From an uncultured Candidatus Melainabacteria bacterium (lineage in GTDB: Bacteria > Cyanobacteriota > Vampirovibrionia > Gastranaerophilales > Gastranaerophilaceae), in the NCBI GenBank assembly GCA_934675225.1, contig CAKUQA010000006.1, positions 1-14,306 of the forward strand: a DNA stretch of 14,306 nt. The letters are read 5' to 3'. Under the pieces are notes generated by a model. It saw only the letters and a list, made by a program, of their open reading frames with translations. It did not search any database and was not told where the DNA came from. The position numbers and the translations under genes were made by a program. Below, piece after piece: positions 6,870 through 14,058 of the stretch. Every line of letters starts with the position of its first letter. The stretch's first letter is position 1.

Positions 6870-8423
6870 ATGGCACGTGATAAAATCGCTCTTATTATAG
6901 GTGCAGGTCCGGCTGGATTAAGCGCAGCTTATCATTTGTTGATGGAAACAGAAGATATTAAACCTGTTATTCTGGAAAAATTTGATTGTATCGGTGGGAT
7001 ATCTCGAACAATTTGGAATAATGCTTCAGGTACAGATATTGGCCCTCATAGATTATTTTCTAAAAATCAAGATGTTATTGATTTATGGGAAAAACTTCTT
7101 CCATTACAGGGAAAAGGAGCAATTGATGATAAAATTTTAAATAGGATTACAACATTAAGCGAGAATGGACCTGATCCAGATGAAGTTAATAATGTAATGT
7201 TGAAAAGAAGAAGGCTTTCTAGAATTTATTATTTGAAACACTTTTTTGACTATCCTGTTTCTCTAAATTTTACAACAATTTTAAATTTAGGTATCGTAAG
7301 AACTTTTATGGCTGGATTTAGTTATTTAAAATCCTGTGTTCATAAAATCCCTGAAAACTCGTTGGAAGATTTTATGATAAATCGTTTTGGGTGTGTTTTG
7401 TATCAAATGTTTTTTGAAAAATATACAGAAAAAGTCTGGGGAGTGCATCCGTCAAAAATTTCAAAAGAATGGGGAGAACAAAGGATTAAAGGTATTTCTT
7501 TGTCTAAGGTTTTGTTAAATGCAATTTTATCTCCGCTGAAATCGATTTCTAAAAAAGATAAGGAAACATCTCTAATAGAGGAATATTATTATCCTAAATA
7601 CGGGTGTAGTCAGTTGTGGCAAGTTATGTTAGATAAAATATTAGCTATGGGGGGAGAAATTTATTACAATACAACTGTTAGCCAAATAAATACTAAAGAT
7701 AATAAAGTTTTTTCTGTAAGTGCTATTAGTAATAATAATGAAACAACTTATGTTGCAGATTATTTAGTTTCATCAATGCCGATAAATGAATTGATTGCTG
7801 GACTAAATAATGTTCCGGAAGAAGTGAAGTATATTGCAGAAAATCTTCAATATCGAGATTATATTTTAGCCAGTTATTTGTGTAAAGGAATTAATTTACC
7901 AAATAATACTAAATTTTTGACAATAAATAATATTGCACCAGATAGCTGGATTTATCTTCAAGAAGATTTTATAAAGGCTGGTCGAATTTATATTATGAAT
8001 AATTTTTCCCCTTATATGATAAAAGATTTTCAAAATAATGTTTTGGTAAACCTAGAGTATTTCTGTAATGAAGGTGATGAACTTTGGAGTAAATCTGAAG
8101 CAGAAATGTTGGATTTTGGCTTGAATGAATTTAAAAAACTTGGAGTTCTTGGTTCTGATAATATTATTGAATCAAGATGTGTTAAAGTACAAAAAGCTTA
8201 TCCTGCATATTTTGGTGTATATAAAGATTTTGATAAAGTAAAAAATTATTTAAATACAATAAAGAATTTGTATTGTATTGGTAGAAATGGACAACACAAG
8301 TATAATAATATGGATCATTCAATTTTAAGTGGAATGAAAGTTGCTGATGTTATAAAAAATAACTTGCCAATTGATTTGTTATGGAGTGTAAACACAGAGC
8401 AAGAGTATCATGAAGCTAAATAG
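6870..8423 (+). CDS. FAD-dependent oxidoreductase, UDP-galactopyranose-mutase/amine-oxidase-like
   Basis: A 517-residue flavoprotein. The N-terminal Rossmann fingerprint is G11-A-G-P-A-G16 with E36 ending the second strand, followed by the second FAD motif GGISRT (42-47) and DIGPHRLF. The C-terminus carries CIGRNGQHKYNNMDHSI, resembling the flavin-contact segment 'GR..Y.Y.NMD' of UDP-galactopyranose mutase and its relatives. True bacterial mutases are near 370-390 residues, so this is a longer relative (COG1232-like). Members of that group often lie in polysaccharide loci. The middle part includes FDYPVSLNF and EKYTEKVWGVHP, also typical of that group. It has no signal peptide and is probably cytoplasmic or membrane-peripheral. 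The start ATG is preceded by GAGGA at a long spacing of 12 bases. It is convergent with the next gene, with only nine bases between stops. The substrate is unproven; acting on nucleotide sugars is an inference. Confidence 0.8.
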   Translation: MARDKIALIIGAGPAGLSAAYHLLMETEDIKPVILEKFDCIGGISRTIWNNASGTDIGPHRLFSKNQDVIDLWEKLLPLQGKGAIDDKILNRITTLSENGPDPDEVNNVMLKRRRLSRIYYLKHFFDYPVSLNFTTILNLGIVRTFMAGFSYLKSCVHKIPENSLEDFMINRFGCVLYQMFFEKYTEKVWGVHPSKISKEWGEQRIKGISLSKVLLNAILSPLKSISKKDKETSLIEEYYYPKYGCSQLWQVMLDKILAMGGEIYYNTTVSQINTKDNKVFSVSAISNNNETTYVADYLVSSMPINELIAGLNNVPEEVKYIAENLQYRDYILASYLCKGINLPNNTKFLTINNIAPDSWIYLQEDFIKAGRIYIMNNFSPYMIKDFQNNVLVNLEYFCNEGDELWSKSEAEMLDFGLNEFKKLGVLGSDNIIESRCVKVQKAYPAYFGVYKDFDKVKNYLNTIKNLYCIGRNGQHKYNNMDHSILSGMKVADVIKNNLPIDLLWSVNTEQEYHEAK

Positions 8424-8432
8424 TAAAAAAAA

Positions 8433-9839
8433 TTATTTTTTATAAATTTGGTATATATAATATTTCTTGCCGCGGCGAAGCCCTTTAATAAACAACTGTT
8501 TTTTTATTGTTGGAAAAATATCTTTTTTCTCTAAATTATTGTATGTTACAAGTAAGTTTTGTTTTTTAGGGTCAAGATTTGCTATTAAAATTTCTGGTTT
8601 GTATTCTTTAGCGTCTTTGTTAAAAATTACTGTTAATCCTTCGTAACTATTCAATTTTCTTCCATGTAAATCGTAGATATAAATTCTGTTTGCGTTTAAT
8701 TTTGGTAATATTACTGATAGGGTAATTGGTTCAATGTTTGAAAACACTTTTGCATTTTTTAATTCAGAATTTTTCATAAAAGTATCAGATAATACGTCTA
8801 TTTGGTATGGAGGCTCTATTCTAACTGTTAAAAAGAAGAATAAAAATATGTACATTACTGCAGTAAGGCATTTGTTCCATTTTTCGCTTTTGTTTTCAAT
8901 TATGAATATCCAACATGCGACAATTAGGTAAATAAAGAAAAATGCAAGGTGCCAATATCTTGGGTAATATACAGTTGCAAAGAAATAAGAACCAATTGTC
9001 ATAGGGAAAAAGTATGCAAAGAATGCACGAGGTTTTGTTGCCAAAAGCGCAAGAAAGGCAAATGCAAAAACTCTAAGCCCAATAATTTTTATTAAAAATA
9101 TTTTATCAATACTGAATGGAATTGGTGTTATTCCCCAAAACATCGCAACATAGTTTTGTAATATATTATATTCTTTAACGCTTATTTCATAATCCGGAGT
9201 AGCAGCTCCAACAAGTTGAAAATACAACATAATTCCGGTTAAAGCAGTTAAAACAGTAATAATAATTGGAACTTTTAATTTTGTTTTATCTATTTGTACT
9301 TCTTTTATTAAATCGTATAAAAAAATTAAGCCAAGTGTTGTAGCCCCGATAAGCCCTTGAGTACTAGTATTTGCAGCAAGCCATAGTATAAGAAAAAATA
9401 TATATGGATGTTCTAGGCGTTTTTTGTATAATGCACAAGCGCTAAATAAAAAGAAAGCTCCAATACTGTAACATCTTGCATGAATTGAATATAAACCTAA
9501 AAATACGGGTGAAAGAACAATCATAGCTTTAATAAGAGGATTGAAATCGGATTTTTTCCACATAATAACTAGTGCGCCAAAGCAAAATAGCCAGTTTAAA
9601 ATTTGCATTGGATATGGATATGGAAAATTCAGTTTAGCGAAAGGCATAACAAGCAAGTACCATAAAAGCATGTGTCCTTCTACTTTCATTAATCTAAATA
9701 GTTCCGGAATAGAAACATTTTGTACGATTGTCCAGAAATGTGCTTCATCTTCCCAACAATATCTTCCAGAAAAGAAAGTAGCTTTAATTGTAATAAAAAC
9801 AAATATGCAAAATATAATAGTTGTAAAAATGTAGTTCAT
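8433..9839 (-). CDS. Polytopic membrane glycosyltransferase, GT-C/GT39-like
   Basis: A 468-residue membrane protein with roughly ten hydrophobic segments. It has the shape of GT-C enzymes that move a sugar from a polyprenyl-phosphate carrier to an acceptor outside the cytoplasmic membrane. The first helix (about 2-22) is followed by a loop with the acidic cluster W29-E-D-E-A-H34, where GT-C enzymes keep their catalytic or metal-binding acid, and then by the family-like segment VEGHMLLWYLLVMP. A second recognisable element is SIHARCYSIGAFF. The last 130 or so residues are soluble, as is common for this group. It lies 28 bases downstream of the pilin-like gene on the same strand. It has no Shine-Dalgarno site, but TGTTACAAT (an extended -10, hexamer at 9849-9854) lies 9 bases before the ATG, so it may have its own nearly leaderless transcript. 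The donor and acceptor are unknown. Confidence 0.72.
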   Translation of the reverse strand: MNYIFTTIIFCIFVFITIKATFFSGRYCWEDEAHFWTIVQNVSIPELFRLMKVEGHMLLWYLLVMPFAKLNFPYPYPMQILNWLFCFGALVIMWKKSDFNPLIKAMIVLSPVFLGLYSIHARCYSIGAFFLFSACALYKKRLEHPYIFFLILWLAANTSTQGLIGATTLGLIFLYDLIKEVQIDKTKLKVPIIITVLTALTGIMLYFQLVGAATPDYEISVKEYNILQNYVAMFWGITPIPFSIDKIFLIKIIGLRVFAFAFLALLATKPRAFFAYFFPMTIGSYFFATVYYPRYWHLAFFFIYLIVACWIFIIENKSEKWNKCLTAVMYIFLFFFLTVRIEPPYQIDVLSDTFMKNSELKNAKVFSNIEPITLSVILPKLNANRIYIYDLHGRKLNSYEGLTVIFNKDAKEYKPEILIANLDPKKQNLLVTYNNLEKKDIFPTIKKQLFIKGLRRGKKYYIYQIYKK

Positions 9840-9867
9840 AGTAATTTCATTGTAACATTAATATTTA

Positions 9868-10611
9868 TTAATGATTATGACTGTGGCTATAATTATTTCG
9901 CGCTGGTAGATTGTATTTTATTTCCCAGTTATTTTTCAAGATATAATCAAAACAAGACCAAGCTGCTGCTCCGTGTCCAGTAAGAAGATCTCGTGAACAT
10001 TCTCTTTGTTCCTTAATAGGTTCAATATTGCAATTGCTGTTTAAAGTAAATGCATATTGGTCTATTCCAATTGTATTAGGAGCTCTATTACTTCCGTTTA
10101 TGTCAGTAAATACACTTAATTCAGTGGCATCACTGTATTGCCAACTATTTGGATCATCATAATAGCCGTGCCCAGGATAGTTTCCATAACCTATATCTGG
10201 AAGATAAGCTGTCGCATTTGTTTTTAAATAAATATTAGAACCATCTGGCATAGTTAATGTTGTAAAATCATTTGTATCTATTGAACTTCCATAACTATTA
10301 TGGTTATGAGAATTTGAACTAGAAGCTGTGGTTATGTCTATAGCTTTAAAGTATTGTTTGATAATAGTTGGATTAAATGGAGGTACTAATGCTTTAGCCA
10401 ATGATGTATTTCCAAAATCTGAAACTTCATCATCAGCAAGAGCCATTTTACATGCATTTTGTGTAGTATTAACCACTTTTTTTAGTTGATTAACATAAAC
10501 TTTCTTTTGGTAATTTGCAATTAGTGTAGGCAGAGTCATGGCAGCAACTATGCCAATAATACCAAGAGTTATCAAAACTTCAGCTAAAGTGAATGCATTC
10601 GATTTTTTCAT
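9868..10611 (-). CDS. Type IV pilin-like / pseudopilin protein with His-Asn-rich segments
   Basis: Starts with a class III (prepilin) signal: MKKSNA then FTLAEVLITLGIIGIVAAM. Cleavage is expected after A6 (Ala instead of the usual Gly), giving a mature N-terminal Phe and the conserved Glu at mature position 5 (E11). The hydrophobic helix runs to about residue 32, and the rest (about 215 residues) is a soluble head. Cysteines C54, C194, C205 and C220 could form two disulfides. Two histidine-rich stretches stand out: SNSHNHNSYG (100-109) and the very end, SHSHNH, possibly metal-binding. The segment CSRDLLTGHGAAAWSCFDYILKNNWEIKYN near the C-terminus is characteristic of the many lineage-specific pilin-like proteins I associate with Gastranaerophilales. 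No pilus assembly genes are nearby, so it is an orphan pilin or secreted pseudopilin. It has a predicted promoter and is divergent from an XRE regulator. Confidence 0.82.
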   Translation of the reverse strand: MKKSNAFTLAEVLITLGIIGIVAAMTLPTLIANYQKKVYVNQLKKVVNTTQNACKMALADDEVSDFGNTSLAKALVPPFNPTIIKQYFKAIDITTASSSNSHNHNSYGSSIDTNDFTTLTMPDGSNIYLKTNATAYLPDIGYGNYPGHGYYDDPNSWQYSDATELSVFTDINGSNRAPNTIGIDQYAFTLNSNCNIEPIKEQRECSRDLLTGHGAAAWSCFDYILKNNWEIKYNLPARNNYSHSHNH

Positions 10612-10633
10612 ATTTATCCATTTCCAAATAATT

Positions 10634-10771
10634 TAACACATTTTTTTGTGATGTATTATTTCTTATTATCGCATGTTTCTGTTAATTTTTTCAATATGTA
10701 CTTGTGTAACATCAATATTTTTGAATGTTTTTATTGTAACACATTAAGAAAGTTAATGCAATACATCAATA
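10634..10771. promoter_or_regulatory. Repeated short motifs between pilin-like and XRE genes, candidate operators
   Basis: Within this 190-base divergent spacer, TAACACATT occurs at 10634-10642 and 10737-10745, and ACATCAATA at 10709-10717 and 10763-10771. TGTAACA occurs at 10705-10711 and 10735-10741, exactly 30 bases apart. TGATGTAT (10649-10656) is the reverse complement of ATACATCA (10761-10768). Such repetition around a divergent promoter suggests regulator binding, perhaps by the adjacent XRE protein. AT-richness makes some of this expected by chance. Confidence 0.35.
10665..10694 (-). promoter_or_regulatory. Predicted promoter of the pilin-like gene
   Basis: On the minus strand, TTGAAA (10694-10689), an 18-base spacer, and GATAAT (10670-10665) preceded by TGC, an extended -10. 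Transcription would start near 10658, leaving a leader of about 47 bases that contains two of the repeated motifs. Confidence 0.5.
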
Positions 10772-10824
10772 ATAGCCTATAGCACAGGTTTAATAAAAAT
10801 GTGAAAATGGAGTTTCATATTTGT

Positions 10825-11136
10825 ATGAAAAAGATGTTTGGGCAAAGATTGAGAGAATTGAGAACTGCGAAAAAGCTTACGCAAGAAACTGTTGCAGAAT
10901 TAATTGATATTAAACCTGAAAATTATTCACGTATAGAAAATGGTTTATCGTTTCCGAAACCGGAAAATATTGTTAAATTGAGCAAAGTTCTTGGTGTTGA
11001 AATTGCGGAAATGTTTCAGTTTTCACACCTTAATGATTATGAAAAAATTTTGAATGCAATTACTGAAAAATTAAAAATAGATAAAGAAGCAACGATTATT
11101 AATTACAAATTTTTAAAAAGTTTGGGAAAATTGTAG
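10825..11136 (+). CDS. Small XRE-family helix-turn-helix transcriptional regulator
   Basis: A DNA-binding protein of about 103 residues. The Cro/CI-type helix-turn-helix spans roughly the first 60: FGQRLRELRTAKKLTQETVAE, then IKPENYSRIENG as recognition helix and turn, then LSKVLGVEIAEMF. The remaining 40 or so residues are helical and charged (DYEKILNAITEKLKID) and may serve dimerisation. I chose the ATG at 10825, giving MKKMFGQRLRELR, because this is how such proteins normally begin and GGAG lies 12 bases upstream. The frame stays open to a GTG at 10801 and an ATG at 10807, adding eight residues with no family match. It is divergent from the pilin-like gene; repeated motifs between them make that gene and its own promoter plausible targets. 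This is an inference. Confidence 0.85.
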   Translation: MKKMFGQRLRELRTAKKLTQETVAELIDIKPENYSRIENGLSFPKPENIVKLSKVLGVEIAEMFQFSHLNDYEKILNAITEKLKIDKEATIINYKFLKSLGKL

Positions 11137-11188
11137 AATAAAGTAACGTGTTTCAAAATATTAGTTTGTTGTCTATTGGGATTTGTTT

Positions 11189-12181
11189 TTAATTATTATT
11201 ATAGCCGTTTGGATGGTTTTTATGCCAATTCCAAGCTGTAGTGATAATTTCTTCCAAATCAGCATGCTCTGGCTTCCAACCTAAAATAGCTTTAGCTTTA
11301 TTACTGGAAGCTACCAATCTTGCAGGATCGCCAGCTCGTCTTGGGCTAATTTGTGTAGGAATAGAATGACCTGTAACTTTTTTTGCTGTTTCAATAACTT
11401 CTTTTACTGTAAAGCCTACACCGTTACCAAGGTTGAAAATATTGCTTTCTCCTCCGTTTCTCAAATAGCTAAGTGCAAGAATATGTGCCTGAGCCAAATC
11501 TGTAACGTGAATATAATCTCTTATACAAGTGCCGTCTTTGGTATTATAATCATCTCCGAAGATATAAATGTAGTTTCTTTGATGATTTGGAACTTGTAAT
11601 ATTAGTGGGATAAGGTGAGTTTCCTCTGTGTGCTCTTCTCCAATTTTTCCTGAGATGTGTGCTCCTCCTGCGTTAAAATATCTAAGTGATACAAATTTGA
11701 TATTGTGGATCCTGCCAACCCATTTGAACATTTTTTCCATAGCTAATTTGGTTTCGCCATAAGGATTTGTAGGCTCAGTCTTATCTGTTTCTACAATCGG
11801 CAAGTTGTCAGGTTCTCCGTATGTTGCAGCTGTAGAAGAAAATACAATTTTATCAATTTTATTTTTCACCATTGAGTCTAGTAATATTTTTGTTCCACAA
11901 AGATTGTTTTCATAGTATTTTAATGGTTTATGCATACTTTCGCCAACGAGAGCACATGCTGCAAAGTGTATTATAGAATCAATTTTTTCTTTTTCAAAAA
12001 CATTGTCTAAAAATTCTTTATCTCTAATATCCCCTTGGTAAAATCGTGCTTTGGGATGAATAGCTTCTACATGACCGGTTTGTAGATTATCTATAATTAC
12101 GACATCTTCGCCATGTTCTATTAATTCATAAACAGTGTGAGAACCGATATAGCCAGCTCCACCTAATACTAAAATAGTCAT
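11189..12181 (-). CDS. galE: UDP-glucose 4-epimerase
   Basis: Interconverts UDP-glucose and UDP-galactose through an NAD-bound 4-keto intermediate, supplying galactose for surface glycans and allowing use of galactose. The 330 residues are full length. The Rossmann motif GGAGYIGSH is at 7-15 and DNLQTGH follows strand 2 with the NAD-binding Asp. FAACALVGESMHKPLKYY is typical of GalE. The catalytic set is T117 (in FSSTAATYGEP), Y141 and K145 (YGETK). SLRYFNAGGA, CIRDYIHVTDLA and the C-terminal RRAGDPARL complete the family pattern. The start is supported by AAGGAG (12193-12188) six bases upstream, with a perfect TATAAT just ahead of it. It stands alone, not in a gal operon. It could share role with the mutase-like flavoprotein, which would use UDP-galactose. 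Confidence 0.96.
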   Translation of the reverse strand: MTILVLGGAGYIGSHTVYELIEHGEDVVIIDNLQTGHVEAIHPKARFYQGDIRDKEFLDNVFEKEKIDSIIHFAACALVGESMHKPLKYYENNLCGTKILLDSMVKNKIDKIVFSSTAATYGEPDNLPIVETDKTEPTNPYGETKLAMEKMFKWVGRIHNIKFVSLRYFNAGGAHISGKIGEEHTEETHLIPLILQVPNHQRNYIYIFGDDYNTKDGTCIRDYIHVTDLAQAHILALSYLRNGGESNIFNLGNGVGFTVKEVIETAKKVTGHSIPTQISPRRAGDPARLVASSNKAKAILGWKPEHADLEEIITTAWNWHKNHPNGYNNN

Positions 12182-12199
12182 AATTTTCTCCTTGGCTTA

Positions 12200-12205
12200 A
12201 TTATA
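12200..12205 (-). promoter_or_regulatory. galE -10 element
   Basis: A perfect TATAAT on the minus strand, seven bases upstream of the galE Shine-Dalgarno site AAGGAG (12193-12188). No good -35 lies at the normal distance. The expected leader is only about 12 bases. Confidence 0.4.
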
Positions 12206-12255
12206 TCGTGAAAAATTTTTTTGCAGAAGTAAAATACATATTAAAATATTATATG

Positions 12256-12966
12256 CTATTTTATATAATTATGTAATTCGGATTTTTCTTCGAAAGTAAC
12301 TCGTCCTGGGACGGCTTTTTTACCATTGGCATCTTTTATGTAAACGTAAAAATATCCGAAAGTTCCGTCTTGATTTTTGTTACCTAAAGCGGTTCTTAGA
12401 TTTTTTATATCGATATACAAAACATTGTTTATGTCGTAATCAGATTTTCGTTCGTTCAATGCAAGTGAGCCGTCTGTATTTAGTTTTACAAAACGAATAT
12501 TGGTGCTTTGTAATTCTTTAGAGCTTATTTTAGATGTGTTTCCGTCACTTTCAAGTTTTTTTAGTGATGCAAACAAATCCTCTTTGCTGTCGTTATACCC
12601 TAAAATATTTTCAATGGACCAATTACCGTTTTTGCTGTCTTTTACTAAAACGTAATCGTTTCCGTCAATTCTGATAATATATGGATCAAGGTAACTTAGG
12701 GCAATAAATCTACTGTTCCTCAATGCTGGTGTTGCTGTTGGATTTAATCTGCCTGTATAAAGAGCTGAACCTGCAAGCAATCCTTGCAAGAAAAGCATGT
12801 CAGGATTGTTAACATCCACATTTGAAAATCTTCTTGGTGTAAGTGTGTAATGCATAGAAGAATAAGGTGTAATTACTTTATTATTAACTGTTTTGTAATA
12901 ATAAGTTGTGCAAAATGCAGGCTGTACAAGTAATCCTAAAGCTAAAATTAAACATATTTTTTTCAT
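12256..12966 (-). CDS. Exported protein of unknown function with a degenerate EF-hand-like segment
   Basis: A 236-residue protein with a Sec signal peptide (MKKICLILALGLLVQPAFC). Cleavage after C19 (A-F-C) fits signal peptidase I; the residue before the cysteine is Phe, so it is not a lipoprotein. The mature protein starts Tyr-rich. LLAGSALYTGRLNP (63-76) may form a short amphipathic or membrane-touching stretch. Residues 131-152 (LFASLKKLESDGNTSKISSK, then EL) resemble a helix-loop-helix EF-hand ending in Glu at 151. The loop is one residue too long and lacks the first Asp, so calcium binding is doubtful. The last 80 residues look beta-rich (NIRFVKLNTDGSL, GYFYVYIKDANGKK). I believe such proteins are common in Gastranaerophilales, but I know no function. 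The start is supported by GAGGT seven bases upstream. It lies upstream of galE on the same strand, with 74 bases between. Confidence 0.75.
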   Translation of the reverse strand: MKKICLILALGLLVQPAFCTTYYYKTVNNKVITPYSSMHYTLTPRRFSNVDVNNPDMLFLQGLLAGSALYTGRLNPTATPALRNSRFIALSYLDPYIIRIDGNDYVLVKDSKNGNWSIENILGYNDSKEDLFASLKKLESDGNTSKISSKELQSTNIRFVKLNTDGSLALNERKSDYDINNVLYIDIKNLRTALGNKNQDGTFGYFYVYIKDANGKKAVPGRVTFEEKSELHNYIK

Positions 12967-13036
12967 AAGAAATACCTCATTTTCTTCTACTCAATAATAA
13001 TAACGAATAAAAAACGAAAAAGTTCAAAAAAAATAG

Positions 13037-13065
13037 TTGACAATAAAATTTGTTTAGGTTAATAT
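13037..13065 (+). promoter_or_regulatory. Promoter of tRNA-Val
   Basis: A perfect -35 TTGACA (13037-13042), a 17-base spacer and TAATAT (13060-13065). Transcription would begin near 13072, about 17 bases before the mature tRNA. Confidence 0.75.
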
Positions 13066-13088
13066 AAATCTTGTCGAGACTGACAGAA

Positions 13089-13164
13089 GGGCGTTTAGCT
13101 CAGTTGGTAGAGCGCCTCCCTTACAAGGAGGATGTCAGAAGTTCGAGTCTTCTAACGCCCACCA
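13089..13164 (+). tRNA. tRNA-Val (anticodon UAC)
   Basis: A 76-base tRNA that folds fully. The acceptor stem GGGCGTT pairs with AACGCCC (13154-13160). The D-stem is GCTC/GAGC with loop AGTTGGTA. The anticodon stem is CCTCC/GGAGG around CTTACAA, placing TAC at 13122-13124. The variable loop has five bases, and the T-stem AGAAG/CTTCT surrounds TTCGAGT. The 3' ACCA is encoded. A UAC anticodon reads valine GUN codons. It has its own promoter and terminator, so it is a single-gene unit. Confidence 0.97.
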
Positions 13165-13165
13165 T

Positions 13166-13199
13166 AAAGAGGATAGTAATTTTACTGTCCTCTTTATTT
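13166..13199 (+). terminator. Intrinsic terminator after tRNA-Val
   Basis: AAAGAGGATAGTA (13166-13178) pairs with TACTGTCCTCTTT (13183-13195) over 13 bp with one G-U pair around ATTT. It is followed by ATTTG. The start of the stem directly abuts the tRNA CCA end. The following T-run is short, so some read-through into the fucosyltransferase gene is possible. Confidence 0.78.
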
Positions 13200-13215
13200 G
13201 TTATAGGGAGTATTT

Positions 13216-14058
13216 ATGAAAATTGTTAAAATGGTTGGAAATTTAGGAAACCAAATGTTTATTTATGCTTTTGCAAAAGCTCTGGAACATTATTCTGGAG
13301 ATAAAGTTTATTTTGATGTTTCTTTATATAATGGGAAAACGCTTGATATTGAAAAGATGTTTAATGTTAATATTGAAAAAATGCCAAAGTTTTTGAATTT
13401 TTGGAGTTTTATTTTTAATCATAAGACAATATTTCGTTTTTTAGTAAAATATTATTATAGATATGAATTTAACGAAAATAATTATTATCCTGAATTGCTG
13501 GAGCAAAAAGGTTTTAAGTATTATAAAAGCTATTTTCAATGTGAAAAATATTTCAAAGATGTAGAAAATGTTATAAGGCATGATTTTTCTTTTAAGGATT
13601 TTGATTGTCCGAAATTAGAAAAACTTAAAAATGAAATAGAAAATTATGAGTGTCCTATTTTTATAAATGTTCGTAGAGGTGATTATGTAACTCTTGATAA
13701 ACAGGGAATTAGGCATTGGCTTTGTGATATGTCTTATTACCAAAAAGCTGCAAAAATGATGCATGATAAATTCCCAAATTGTACATTTATTGCAGTGTCT
13801 GATGAACCGGAATGGTTAAAAGAAAATTTAGATATAGGTTATCCGTTTAAAATATATTCAAGTCCTTTACGCTTATATGATATTTATCTTTTAAAAGCTT
13901 GTAAGCATGCAATTTGTGCAAATTCAAGTTATTCTTGGTGGGCAGCATGGTTAATAGACAATGTTGATAAAGTCGTTATAGCTCCGGAGCCTTGGTTGGA
14001 GCCAACTCAACCTGTAGATACTATTCCTGATAATTGGATAAAAGTTCCAAGGTATTAG
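13216..14058 (+). CDS. Glycosyltransferase family 11, alpha-1,2-fucosyltransferase
   Basis: Predicted to transfer L-fucose from GDP-fucose in alpha-1,2 linkage onto a galactose-type acceptor of a surface glycan. It is a 280-residue cytoplasmic or membrane-peripheral enzyme, the usual GT11 length. Signatures in order are the N-terminal KMVGNLGNQMFIYAFAKALE, SYFQCEKYF, the donor-binding VRRGDYV (the RRGD[YF] motif), FIAVSDEPEWLK and CKHAICANSSYSWWAAWL. The start is supported by AGGGAG five bases upstream. No separate promoter is obvious between the tRNA terminator and the start, so it may depend on read-through from the tRNA unit. It overlaps by four bases the end of a convergent gene. Such enzymes in gut bacteria can build host-like H-antigen structures; the product here is not known. 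No GDP-fucose synthesis genes are in the window. Confidence 0.92.
   Translation: MKIVKMVGNLGNQMFIYAFAKALEHYSGDKVYFDVSLYNGKTLDIEKMFNVNIEKMPKFLNFWSFIFNHKTIFRFLVKYYYRYEFNENNYYPELLEQKGFKYYKSYFQCEKYFKDVENVIRHDFSFKDFDCPKLEKLKNEIENYECPIFINVRRGDYVTLDKQGIRHWLCDMSYYQKAAKMMHDKFPNCTFIAVSDEPEWLKENLDIGYPFKIYSSPLRLYDIYLLKACKHAICANSSYSWWAAWLIDNVDKVVIAPEPWLEPTQPVDTIPDNWIKVPRY

Noticed and set aside
8424..8450. A-run and T-run between the convergent stops as a bidirectional terminator
   Set aside because: The possible stem has no G-C pairs and would be too weak. I could not support it beyond base composition.
10801..10824. GTG start at 10801 giving an eight-residue N-terminal extension on the XRE protein
   Set aside because: The extension MKMEFHIC has no family match and there is no Shine-Dalgarno site before it. 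The ATG at 10825 gives the usual beginning. It is not fully excluded, since a leaderless start from TTTAAT is possible.
12182..12255. Terminator or small gene between the exported protein gene and galE
   Set aside because: Only an AT-rich stretch and the galE -10 and Shine-Dalgarno elements are visible, with no stable stem.
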